Below, one piece after another: positions 26,067 to 33,990 of a stretch of DNA of 64,000 nt. Position 1 is the first letter of the stretch, and each line of letters starts with the position of its first letter. The DNA comes from CAIVAT01 sp037128705. Lineage in GTDB: Bacteria; Bacteroidota; Bacteroidia; Bacteroidales; FEN-979. Below the pieces are notes generated by a model. That model was not told the DNA's origin. It worked only from the letters and a program-made list of their open reading frames with translations, and did no database searches. The DNA lies in NCBI GenBank assembly GCA_037128705.1, contig JBAXVX010000002.1, positions 62,001 to 126,000 of the forward strand, in the 5' to 3' direction. A program made the position numbers and the translations under genes.

Positions 26067-28958
26067 ATGAGGTTTTCCTATTCTGAACAATTTTTCCTTT
26101 TAACTGTTGACCCGGTGACGGGCAAACCATTTCCTGTTCCCGACCAGGTGATGCACCTGACCCTTGCCGGTGCCCTTTTGTTCGATGCATCATTCAAAGG
26201 GATGATCAATGATGACTGGGAGAATGTAACAGTACTGAAAACATCTGAAACCAGGCATCCCGCGCTTGATGAAACCTTGCGTTGCATGCAGGTTCCTGAA
26301 CAGTCCGTTCCGCTCGAAAAAGCGCTGGAACTTGTCGCGGCCCACGGGTCCACCCTGCGCCGGATGGTGTCGGATTTTCTGCAATCACGCCGCGTGTTGA
26401 CCAGGAAAAAAAAGGAGATCATTCAAAGAGCATGGAAAAATGAGTTATTCTCGCCCGACATGCCCGTGGTCACTGAAATACACCGTAAGATCAGGCATGC
26501 GATCCTGAAGGATGAAATTCCTGATTTCCAGATTCCCGCACTGGTCAGCCTGGTGGTTGCCGGCGGGTTGATCAAGCATATTTTAAACCCGGATGAAGCC
26601 TCGCGGTTCAGTGAAAAGATTGACTGGCTTGCTTCCATGGAATCACTGGGGAGGGCCGTCATCCGATCGGTTCGTTCTCTTGAATCCTCCGACCTGGAAA
26701 AGGATGCGGCGAAACTGGTGGGGTTGAAATACAGTGAGCCCAAAACAATAGCAGGTGGCATGGATGCCGTATTATCCTCCCTGGGCTATCTCTACAAGGA
26801 GGTCGGGATCAGGAAAAGCCGGAAACTCCTTGCCGGCTTTAACCAGCTGAAAGGATTTGAGTGCCCGGGTTGCGCCTGGCCCAATCCCGACAAGGGACGG
26901 TCACATTTTGAATTCTGTGAGAACGGCGCCAAAAGCGTAAGTGCCGAGGCAACATCCAAAACCATTACGGCCGCGTTTTTTAAAAAATGGTCGCTGAATG
27001 ACCTGCTGCGCACACAGGGTTACTGGCTCGAACAGCAAGGGCGCCTTACCTCTCCAATGATACGGAATGTAAACGAACAGCATTATAAGCCCATTTCATG
27101 GAACGACGCATTCAATTTAATCGCAAATGAACTGAAAGCCCTTACCCATCCTGATGAAGCTGTTTTTTATGCGTCAGGAAAATCTTCCATTGAGGCCGCC
27201 TATCTTTACCAGTTATTGGCGCGCACCCTGGGAACCAACAACCTGCCAAGCAGCGCCAATCTCTGTCATGAGCCGTCGGGGAAAGCCATCGCCATGAGCC
27301 TGGGTTATGGGAAAAGCAGTGTCACCCTTGACGATTTTCCCAAAGCTGATGCCATCTTCCTGTTTGGGCACAATCCGGGATCAAATCACCCCCGGATGTT
27401 GAAATCATTACAATCGGCCGCCCGAAAAGGTTGCAGGATCGTTGCGGTAAACCCTCTGCCGGAAGCAAGCCTGATGGGTTTTGCCGATCCCCAGGACCCC
27501 GGCTCCTATATGGGTATACAAACAAGGCTTGCCCATCTTTACATTCAGCCCGTGATCAATGGCGACATGGCTCTCATCAGGGGAATGGTGAAGGCGACCC
27601 TGGAAGAAGAGGATCTCCACGGAAAGATTCTCGATACCGGTTTCATTCAGAAATACTGCAGCGGATTTGAACAATACAAACAGTTGGTTTTACATACTTC
27701 CTGGGAATCGCTGGTTGCGGCCAGCGGTGTCGAAAAGGTCCAGATCACCGAGGCTGCCAGGATATATTTTACCTCCGGGAATGTGATCGCATCCTGGTGC
27801 CTGGGGATTGCGCACCACCTGAATGCCACGGAAACGATCAGAGAATTGATCAACCTGCTGCTGTTACGCGGAAATATAGGGAAGCCTGGCGCCGGGGTAT
27901 GCCCGGTACGCGGCCACAGCAACATCCAGGGGATCCGCACCTCCGGAATCGGCACAAACATGCCCGTTTCTTTTTTCGAATCCCTTGAAAAACATTTCCC
28001 GATCAGGATTCCCCGGACAGCCGGGATGAGCGCAATCCCCGCAATCAAATCCATGGCTGAGGGAAAAATTAAAGTTCTGATCTCCCTGGGAGGGAATCTT
28101 GCTTCAGCGGTTCCCGACACCTCGTTTACCGAGGAGGCTTTGCAGCGATGCGGGCTTACGGTCATGATCTCGACAAAACTGAACCGGAGTCACCTTGTAT
28201 GCGGCAGGAAGGCGCTGATCCTGCCATGCCTTTCAAGATCGGAGGAGGACATTGTCCATGGAAATAAGCAATTTGTAACCATCGAAGATACCATGGGCAA
28301 AGTCAGTTTCTCCGGGGGATGTCTTCCGCCGGCTTCGCCTGATCTGAAAAGCGAAGTTTCCATAATCAGCGGAATCGCCCGGGCCACATTCGGCGATCAT
28401 GCGGGGATTGAATGGCAAAAGTTCCCGAACGACTATCAGCACATCAGGTCAACCATTGCCGAAACCATACCGGCCTTCGCCGACCTGGGAAAACACAAAT
28501 CATCCATGCATGGATTTTACCTGGAAAACCCGCTGCGAAAGCGTATTTTCAACACCCCCGGCGGCAAAGCCCAATTCAGCGTCGATCCATTGGAGATGGT
28601 TGTTCCGGGAGCAAATGAACTGGTACTGATGACGATTCGAAGCCACGACCAGTTCAATACTTCTGTTTTCGGACTTAATGACCGCTATCGTGGCGTCAGC
28701 AATGAAAGACGGGTGCTGTTCATGAACCGCCAGGATATGGAAGAGCGGAACATTTTCCCGGAACAGCAGGTTAACATCGAAAGCCACTACGATGAAAAAG
28801 TAAGGAAACTGGAGGGCTATTATGTAATCCCCTATCCCATCAGCAAAGGTTGCGTGGCAGCCTATTTCCCTGAAGCAAACTGGCTTCTTTCAATAAACAA
28901 TACCGCCAGGGAATGTGAAACACCTGCGTATAAATCAGTAAAAGTCCTCGTACTTTGA
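26067..28958 (+). CDS. GPP34 domain fused to YdeP/FdhF-like molybdopterin oxidoreductase
   Basis: One uninterrupted 963-residue frame with two parts. Residues 1-215 match the GPP34/GOLPH3-like family: SEQFFLLTVDPVTGK at the start, HLTLAGALLFDASFKGMI, a central HPALDETL segment, VLTRKKKE, and IPALVSLVVAGGLIKHIL. Residues 225-963 are a nearly complete YdeP/FdhF-like oxidoreductase: FECPGCAWPNP and FCENGAK (Cys266, 269, 284), NLCHEPSGKA with Cys400 at the position of the Sec/Cys Mo ligand of formate dehydrogenase H, FLFGHNPGSNHPRM, GNIGKPGAGVCPVRGHSN and the C-terminal molybdopterin-binding part (TIRSHDQFNTSVFG). YdeP is linked to acid resistance in E. coli. The GPP34 head could bind lipid headgroups and place the enzyme at the membrane; that is inference. 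Confidence 0.85.
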   Translation: MRFSYSEQFFLLTVDPVTGKPFPVPDQVMHLTLAGALLFDASFKGMINDDWENVTVLKTSETRHPALDETLRCMQVPEQSVPLEKALELVAAHGSTLRRMVSDFLQSRRVLTRKKKEIIQRAWKNELFSPDMPVVTEIHRKIRHAILKDEIPDFQIPALVSLVVAGGLIKHILNPDEASRFSEKIDWLASMESLGRAVIRSVRSLESSDLEKDAAKLVGLKYSEPKTIAGGMDAVLSSLGYLYKEVGIRKSRKLLAGFNQLKGFECPGCAWPNPDKGRSHFEFCENGAKSVSAEATSKTITAAFFKKWSLNDLLRTQGYWLEQQGRLTSPMIRNVNEQHYKPISWNDAFNLIANELKALTHPDEAVFYASGKSSIEAAYLYQLLARTLGTNNLPSSANLCHEPSGKAIAMSLGYGKSSVTLDDFPKADAIFLFGHNPGSNHPRMLKSLQSAARKGCRIVAVNPLPEASLMGFADPQDPGSYMGIQTRLAHLYIQPVINGDMALIRGMVKATLEEEDLHGKILDTGFIQKYCSGFEQYKQLVLHTSWESLVAASGVEKVQITEAARIYFTSGNVIASWCLGIAHHLNATETIRELINLLLLRGNIGKPGAGVCPVRGHSNIQGIRTSGIGTNMPVSFFESLEKHFPIRIPRTAGMSAIPAIKSMAEGKIKVLISLGGNLASAVPDTSFTEEALQRCGLTVMISTKLNRSHLVCGRKALILPCLSRSEEDIVHGNKQFVTIEDTMGKVSFSGGCLPPASPDLKSEVSIISGIARATFGDHAGIEWQKFPNDYQHIRSTIAETIPAFADLGKHKSSMHGFYLENPLRKRIFNTPGGKAQFSVDPLEMVVPGANELVLMTIRSHDQFNTSVFGLNDRYRGVSNERRVLFMNRQDMEERNIFPEQQVNIESHYDEKVRKLEGYYVIPYPISKGCVAAYFPEANWLLSINNTARECETPAYKSVKVLVL

Positions 28959-29045
28959 TAAAAGTGTGCAGGCTACAGGTGGCAAGAATCAGAAACCCCT
29001 CCACTGCATCATTTTCTCCACAATACCCGGAAAAATAATTTTTGA

Positions 29046-29077
29046 TTTGGAAAGTAACAATAATACATATATCTTTG
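29046..29077 (+). promoter_or_regulatory. Promoter for 29099 lipoprotein operon
   Basis: TTTG at 29046-29049, a 20-base spacer and TATCTTTG at 29070-29077. This is one of the best matches in the window and places the transcription start near 29084, so translation must begin at 29099 and not at the earlier in-frame start. Confidence 0.75.
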
Positions 29078-29098
29078 ACAATACAAAAACAGACAACC

Positions 29099-29767
29099 AT
29101 GAACAAAGTAATGTATCTTTTATTGGCATTCTCCCTGTTCACATCCTGCAAAAAGGATGATACAACGGACGAGAACAGTTCTACATCCATTGGTGGTGAT
29201 ACAAATATTGAGATCAACCAGGTTGGAAACACATTTACCCCTGCTGCAGTTTCGGTGGGAGGCAGCTATCTTGACATCCCGGCTTCGATCGAAACCATTA
29301 AAACCGAAAACGGGATCAATACCATTAAAATGGTCGTCGACCTCACTAAAGCACCTGAACTGGCAGCCTTGAATGCCATGATCCCTGCACAGTATAAAGA
29401 TAACCAGGGCCGGGTAAATTCAGAAGTCAGGGTAAAAATGACATCCGAAGGCATATTGGATTATACGAACAAGGACGGGGCTCCTTTTGTTGCGGTAAAA
29501 TATGGCTCCAGCGTTGGCGATCAATACCAGCTCACCAAGTCGGATGGCAAAACAATTACCCGGAAAGTAGTTCAAAAATCAACCACCGACGACTTCTCCT
29601 GGGGTTTTTTAATGATCAAGACCATCTCAGTGGAACAAGATTCACGGATGCCGGGTATCAGCAAAATCGTCTACCGGTTCAACCACAAGTTCGGCCTTGT
29701 GGCTTTTGAACTTCATGGCGAGGATCGGTCGGTATTAGAGGGCCTGGTATATCCAAAATATCCCTGA
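29099..29767 (+). CDS. Hypothetical lipoprotein
   Basis: A 222-residue lipoprotein starting at 29099 (MNKVMYLLLAFSLFTSC, lipobox Cys17 followed by KKDD). The mature part is beta-rich with no motif I recognise (NTFTPAAVSVGGSYLDIP, VSEVRVKMTSEGI-like strands, terminal VLEGLVYPKYP). It is the first gene of an operon with two membrane proteins, with gaps of 22 and 2 nt, so it may be the exposed part of a small envelope complex. Function is not recognised. Confidence 0.7.
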   Translation: MNKVMYLLLAFSLFTSCKKDDTTDENSSTSIGGDTNIEINQVGNTFTPAAVSVGGSYLDIPASIETIKTENGINTIKMVVDLTKAPELAALNAMIPAQYKDNQGRVNSEVRVKMTSEGILDYTNKDGAPFVAVKYGSSVGDQYQLTKSDGKTITRKVVQKSTTDDFSWGFLMIKTISVEQDSRMPGISKIVYRFNHKFGLVAFELHGEDRSVLEGLVYPKYP

Positions 29768-29789
29768 TCGTTGAATGTAGTTACCCCTG

Positions 29790-30254
29790 GTGATTTTGAA
29801 GAAACTTCTGCTGCCATCTTACTGCAAAATAATCGGTTATATTCTGACGATCACCGGCATTTTTCTCAGCTTTGTCCGGTTTGGCCTCGGGATCAAACCC
29901 ACCTTCCTTGAAGTAAAGGTTTTTGCCATTTATAGCTCAATTTTTCAAGCGAGGTACTTTTCCCTGGTATACAACAACATCAGTGAGGAAATTTGCGGAG
30001 TGCTTTTGCTTTCAGGACTCTTTCTGATGACCTTTTCGCGCGAACGACATGAACAGAATTCCCTGTGGCGCCTGCGTTATCGGTCGATGTTTCTTGCTGT
30101 TTTCATCAATACCCTGCTGCTGCTCTTTGCCATCCTGTTTTTTTTCGGATTGGGTTTTCTCGTTATGATGACCCTGCATTTATTCTCCCTGCTCCTGATC
30201 TACAATATCATCTTTCTCATCTCACGTATCCGCAGTAAAAGGTCAATCGCTTAA
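29790..30254 (+). CDS. Four-helix membrane protein, hypothetical
   Basis: A 154-residue membrane protein starting at GTG. Hydrophobic segments lie at about 12-30, 64-80, 98-118 and 122-144 (FFFGLGFLVMMTLHLFSLLL). It has no recognised motif. It sits between the lipoprotein at 29099 and the membrane protein at 30257, only two bases apart from the latter. Confidence 0.6.
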   Translation: MILKKLLLPSYCKIIGYILTITGIFLSFVRFGLGIKPTFLEVKVFAIYSSIFQARYFSLVYNNISEEICGVLLLSGLFLMTFSRERHEQNSLWRLRYRSMFLAVFINTLLLLFAILFFFGLGFLVMMTLHLFSLLLIYNIIFLISRIRSKRSIA

Positions 30255-30256
30255 TA

Positions 30257-31030
30257 ATGAATCTGATCCATGAAACCGTGAGTCAAACCGACTGGCTCTA
30301 TACCCGAATTTATCAAAATAATCTTCTCTTTATTGATCTTTGGTCGTTTGTTCATTTCTGGAGCGGTTTTGGTCTCATCATCCTTGCCAGGGACTTTAAA
30401 ATCAAGCACCCTGTGGCCCTCATGGTTATAATACTTATCCTCTATGAACTAGTGGAAATTTCATTTCTCTATTTTGCCATGTCTGTTTTCCGACCCGAAA
30501 CCATCAAAGACCAGTTTACCGATATTTTCATTGGCATAGCGGGAGGGGTAAGTATCTGGTACGCGCTGAAGTTTATCCGCAAAAATGATCTTTTGAACAG
30601 AAAGTTTACGCTGCAGGGAATTGCATTGTATGCTGCCATCACCATTGCCTTCATTTGGGTAGGGTTTTACCGGTATGAATACAACTGGGGATTCATGAAC
30701 AGCAATGGCATCAACTACTGGGCTCTCTCATGGTGGACCCTTGCATGTTATGTGACCATCAACCTCTTTCTTCTTTTCAAAAACCGGGGAGCAGCAATTT
30801 CAGTCATCATAACCTATGCAATTTATTTCACCTCCTTATTGATTCTTGAATATTGCGGTTACTACCTGGCCGGGATGCATGAGATCAGCAAGCCGGGGTC
30901 AGATGCACTGATTTTCGGTCTGATTCACGGCACCCGGGCCATGCATCTCTTTTATATCTCGGCTCCCGGAATTTCAATTCTTGCGTTTCTCCTGGCGAGA
31001 TGGCTTATTGCCAGAGCCATCAGTGGTTAG
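30257..31030 (+). CDS. Multi-helix membrane protein, VanZ-like in part
   Basis: A 257-residue membrane protein with about seven hydrophobic segments. The first half has HFWSGFGLI, then ELVEISF and KDQFTDIFIGIAGG, an arrangement that recalls VanZ-like proteins (His in helix 1, Glu in helix 3, Asp before a Gly-rich helix). The match is partial and function is not claimed. The start follows the previous stop by two bases (TAATAATG), so translation is probably coupled. Confidence 0.6.
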   Translation: MNLIHETVSQTDWLYTRIYQNNLLFIDLWSFVHFWSGFGLIILARDFKIKHPVALMVIILILYELVEISFLYFAMSVFRPETIKDQFTDIFIGIAGGVSIWYALKFIRKNDLLNRKFTLQGIALYAAITIAFIWVGFYRYEYNWGFMNSNGINYWALSWWTLACYVTINLFLLFKNRGAAISVIITYAIYFTSLLILEYCGYYLAGMHEISKPGSDALIFGLIHGTRAMHLFYISAPGISILAFLLARWLIARAISG

Positions 31031-31079
31031 CGATCCAACCCCCACATCAAGCCATCGGGCTGGCGGGGGGATTGGATCG
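31031..31079 (+). terminator. Hairpin terminator after 30257 gene
   Basis: CGATCCAACCCCC and GGGGGATTGGATCG pair with one bulged A, with an inner AGCC/GGCT stem in the loop. It begins at the stop codon of the gene at 30257. The following T-run is short (GTTTAAC), so it may act as a weak terminator or as a 3'-protecting structure. Confidence 0.6.
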
Positions 31080-31114
31080 TTTAACAGATATAACTACCCA
31101 TTTTACCGATCATT

Positions 31115-31146
31115 TTTGACCTGAAGAGCGGTCTTCAATACTTTTG
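31115..31146 (+). promoter_or_regulatory. Promoter for isochorismatase-fold gene
   Basis: TTTG at 31115-31118, 20-base spacer, TACTTTTG at 31139-31146. The start codon at 31163 is about 10 nt after the predicted transcription start, so the leader is very short. Confidence 0.7.
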
Positions 31147-31162
31147 CACAAATCCTTGTCCC

Positions 31163-31750
31163 ATGAAAAAGATTTTTACCCTGCTCGCACTTTTAATCAC
31201 ATTTCAATTTGTTTATGCACAGGCTGATGAACCGGAAAAGGTTCTTATGAAACCTGCCCTGCTGGTGATCGATGTCCAAAAACAATATTTGCCCCTCATG
31301 TCAAAAGAAGACCAGGACAGGGCCCTCGAAATGATGAACTGGTCCATCTGGCTCTTCAGGCAATATGGTTTACCTGTGATACGGGTTTACCACACAAGTG
31401 AAAAGTGGGGCCCAAAACCGGGTTCGCCTGGCTTTGAATTCCACGACTCACTGAAAATCGAACAGTCGGACCCGAAGGTGATCAAAACCTACCCGAGTGC
31501 ATTCAACAAGACAGAGCTCAACAACCTGCTCAAAGAGAAAGGCATCAATGCGCTGTTCCTGTGCGGGCTGAGCTCGGTCGGATGCGTCCTGGCAACCTAT
31601 ATGGATGCAGGCAACTATGACTACGAGGTGTTCCTCATCAAGGACGCCATCATCGGCCATGACGCCAAGTATACCGACCAGGTTGAAACCATCTTTAACG
31701 CCCTGGATCTGAATACGATCAACTACATGTTCAAGATCCGGAAAGAGTGA
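31163..31750 (+). CDS. Exported isochorismatase-fold cysteine hydrolase
   Basis: A 195-residue protein with a signal peptide (MKKIFTLLALLITFQFVYAQ), unusual because most of this family are cytoplasmic. The catalytic triad of the family is visible: Asp37 in LLVIDVQKQY, Lys108 in VIKTYPSAF and Cys141 in GLSSVGCVLAT. Relatives hydrolyse isochorismate, nicotinamide or N-carbamoyl compounds; the exact reaction cannot be assigned. It has its own promoter and stands alone. Confidence 0.85.
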   Translation: MKKIFTLLALLITFQFVYAQADEPEKVLMKPALLVIDVQKQYLPLMSKEDQDRALEMMNWSIWLFRQYGLPVIRVYHTSEKWGPKPGSPGFEFHDSLKIEQSDPKVIKTYPSAFNKTELNNLLKEKGINALFLCGLSSVGCVLATYMDAGNYDYEVFLIKDAIIGHDAKYTDQVETIFNALDLNTINYMFKIRKE

Positions 31751-31846
31751 TGATGCAGGCTTCGAATTTAAATCCTGACATGCAAAGTGCCGACTGCTCC
31801 TCCGAAATCGGTGAAAATTTAATTAGGAATTCGGGAAAAAATGTTG

Positions 31847-31854
31847 TACATTTG
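31847..31854 (+). promoter_or_regulatory. -7 box for candidate small RNA
   Basis: TACATTTG fits TAnnTTTG; no clear -33 TTG. It lies about 70 nt before a strong terminator. Confidence 0.45.
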
Positions 31855-31861
31855 TCTTAAC

Positions 31862-31958
31862 GGCTAAATGTTCAAATTTTTTCATACGAATAAAGTGAGA
31901 TAATTTCCTAGTATTTTTTGAAGCATCAGGCTGGCCGTTCCTGATGCTTTCTTTTTTT
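31862..31958 (+). ncRNA. Candidate small RNA of about 95 nt
   Basis: A short unit bounded by a TACATTTG box (31847-31854) and a Rho-independent terminator with a 10-bp stem and T-run (31921-31958). The body is AU-rich, has no start codon with a plausible frame and includes CGAATAAAGTGAGATAA. It could also be only the 3' end of the isochorismatase transcript, whose stop is 110 nt upstream. I do not recognise a known RNA family. Confidence 0.4.
31921..31958 (+). terminator. Rho-independent terminator
   Basis: AAGCATCAGG and CCTGATGCTT form a perfect 10-bp stem with a 9-base loop, followed by TCTTTTTTT. The T-run is on the plus strand only. It is the strongest terminator in the window. Confidence 0.85.
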
Positions 31959-32136
31959 GTGCATATTTGATTCCCATTCGTTTCGATCAGATCTGTCTTG
32001 CCCCTCCTCACAAACCTGCAGATACTGCAATCTCCGGGATGGTTCACAGCACGAATCATCCTTGGATAAGTTTAATGCGCATCACTGCCAGGTCTTTCCA
32101 GGGATCATCCGGGTGTAGAAAAATCATTGTTTTTGA

Positions 32137-33915
32137 CTACAATGCCTTTTTGCTTTCATAAACAACATTTCCACCGACGATGGTCTGGTATATCCTGATG
32201 TCAATGATCTTCTCCGGATCTATGGTCAGGATATCGTCCGACAAGACGGTCATGTCGGCAAACTTCCCGGGTTCGATTGTTCCCTTGAGTTTTTCCTCCC
32301 CGAGCGATTTAGCGGCCCAGATGGTCCACATCTTAAGCGATTCGGTGACGGTCAGCGCCTGGTCGGGCTCAAACTTCCCGTTATCGCTGTTCCTTGTGAC
32401 GGTCGCATAAATAGCCTTCATGGGGTTGGTGTTTTCCAGGTAGACCCCGGTTACATCGGTGCTGCCGGCGGGTTCAAGCCCTGCGTTCACCATGGTCCGG
32501 AACCGGAAACCGGTCGCAGCCCTTTCATAGCCCATGTCCTCGATATCGGACTTTACCAGAACAGTCAGCCAGGTGGGCTGAACCGAGATGCGCATTCCCT
32601 CCGTGTGTAGTTTGACAGCCCTGTCGAGCTGGTTCTGGTACATCTGGAATACGCCGAAATGTTCTATCCTGAAGATGTTTTTAGGATTTCCCGGGGCACA
32701 AAGGGTTTCGTAGGTGGTCATGCCGATGGCCATCGCCTTGTCGCCCGAGCAGTGCAGCATACAGATCACCCCGTTTTTCTGGGCGATCTTCGCCAGCCGG
32801 ATCGCCTGCTCCCCGGAAGTTACCTGGGAACCATGTCCGCCCTCGGGATCGGTCTCTTTGTGTCCAAGGTAGGGACTGCACATCAGTCCGGTGCGGGCGT
32901 CGTTCTCGCCGTCCACCCAGGCCTTGATTCCGGTGAAATGATAGTAATCGGGATCACTTCCTGCCGGGAATGCGAATACCGACAGGTCTTCGGGCATGTC
33001 CTCGCCATTGGCGGCCTTCCACACCGACATGGAGTACCGCAGTGCAGGCTTGTAGCCGGTGGATGCTACTTTTTGAATTACCGGCACCACCGCGGCCTGG
33101 GTGATCCCCATTACGGTGGTGAAACCGTAGCTGTTCCAGAAATTCTGGATACCGGTAGTAAAGAAACTTTCCAGCTGGGCCGGGGTTAGAACAGAAGGAA
33201 CGTCGGCAAAGGCATCGGTCAGGGTGCCGTTGGGATTGCCATTGCTGTCGAGGCCGATCCCTCCGCCATGGGGAAGCTTGGTCTGGCCCTTTTTTACCCC
33301 GATGACCTCCAGGGCTTTGCTGTTTACGACGAAAAGATGGGTTCCGTCGAGCACCACAACGGGGTTGTCGGGACTGATCGAATCGAGCTCGGCAAGAGTA
33401 GGCATCCGCTTTTCTGCAAATTTGGTCTGGGAGGCGGAAACGCAGGCAGCCAGTATCCATTGGCCTTTTTTTGCCGTTTTCACCGAATCGGTCATATTGC
33501 GGAGCGCCTGTTTTACCGAAGGTACGCCAGGATAGCGGCAGTTCACAAAATCGGTCGTAAGGTACATCGTCTCCACCGGATGGGTGTGCGCATCGATAAA
33601 GCCCGGCGTGACCGTTTTCTTCTCCAAATCAACCAGTTTGGTATTCGGCCCGGCCATTTTTTTTATCTCGGCATTGTTTCCGGCGGCCAGAAACTTCCCA
33701 TTCAAGACTGCCACAGCCTCCACGATCCTGTCCGACTTGTCGAGGGTGATGATCTTTCCGTTGAAATAGATCACCTCCGGCACTTCGCCGGCAGAGCCTG
33801 ATAACGGCATTAAAAAGAGCAATATCATCCCGGTAATAAAGACCCTCGTTGTAGAACTGATTTTTTTTGTGATTAAAGTTAGTTTCATAGATTTATTTTT
33901 CAGGATTTTCATCAT
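32137..33915 (-). CDS. Exported amidohydrolase, YtcJ-like (amidohydrolase 3)
   Basis: A 592-residue protein with a signal peptide (VFITGMILLFLMPLSGSAG). It has the YtcJ-type architecture: N-terminal beta part (IYFNGKIITLDKSDRIVEAV), the metal motif TPGFIDAHTHP, a central segment with VVVLDGTHLFVVNS and GGGIGLDSNGNPNGTL, and later MLHCSGDKAM, FRIEHFG and GSTDVTG, with the C-terminal TIEPGKFADMTVLSDD. These enzymes hydrolyse N-acyl or amide bonds using bound zinc; the substrate is unknown. Met10 (MKLTLITKK) is a plausible start since it shortens a long n-region. It lies 75 nt downstream of the gene at 33991. Confidence 0.85.
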   Translation of the reverse strand: MMKILKNKSMKLTLITKKISSTTRVFITGMILLFLMPLSGSAGEVPEVIYFNGKIITLDKSDRIVEAVAVLNGKFLAAGNNAEIKKMAGPNTKLVDLEKKTVTPGFIDAHTHPVETMYLTTDFVNCRYPGVPSVKQALRNMTDSVKTAKKGQWILAACVSASQTKFAEKRMPTLAELDSISPDNPVVVLDGTHLFVVNSKALEVIGVKKGQTKLPHGGGIGLDSNGNPNGTLTDAFADVPSVLTPAQLESFFTTGIQNFWNSYGFTTVMGITQAAVVPVIQKVASTGYKPALRYSMSVWKAANGEDMPEDLSVFAFPAGSDPDYYHFTGIKAWVDGENDARTGLMCSPYLGHKETDPEGGHGSQVTSGEQAIRLAKIAQKNGVICMLHCSGDKAMAIGMTTYETLCAPGNPKNIFRIEHFGVFQMYQNQLDRAVKLHTEGMRISVQPTWLTVLVKSDIEDMGYERAATGFRFRTMVNAGLEPAGSTDVTGVYLENTNPMKAIYATVTRNSDNGKFEPDQALTVTESLKMWTIWAAKSLGEEKLKGTIEPGKFADMTVLSDDILTIDPEKIIDIRIYQTIVGGNVVYESKKAL

Positions 33916-33990
33916 TTTTTTTGCGGATCAATCTGGAGAGTCCGCCTGCACGATCAGCCGGGGCGTGACCATAACGGGATGGATCATGGT

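Larger units (their letters stand above)
31751..32136. other. Intergenic region with candidate small RNA
   Basis: A 386-base region between convergent genes. It contains a -7 box at 31847, a strong terminator at 31921-31958 and no protein-coding frame I believe. The part after 31960 shows nothing clear. Confidence 0.6.

Noticed and set aside
27647..28165. A 172-codon minus-strand frame inside the GPP34-oxidoreductase fusion
   Set aside because: It lies antisense to conserved oxidoreductase sequence and has no protein-like features.
32659..33801. Two long plus-strand frames antisense to the amidohydrolase
   Set aside because: The amidohydrolase shows its complete metal-binding motifs on the minus strand; these frames look like shadows.
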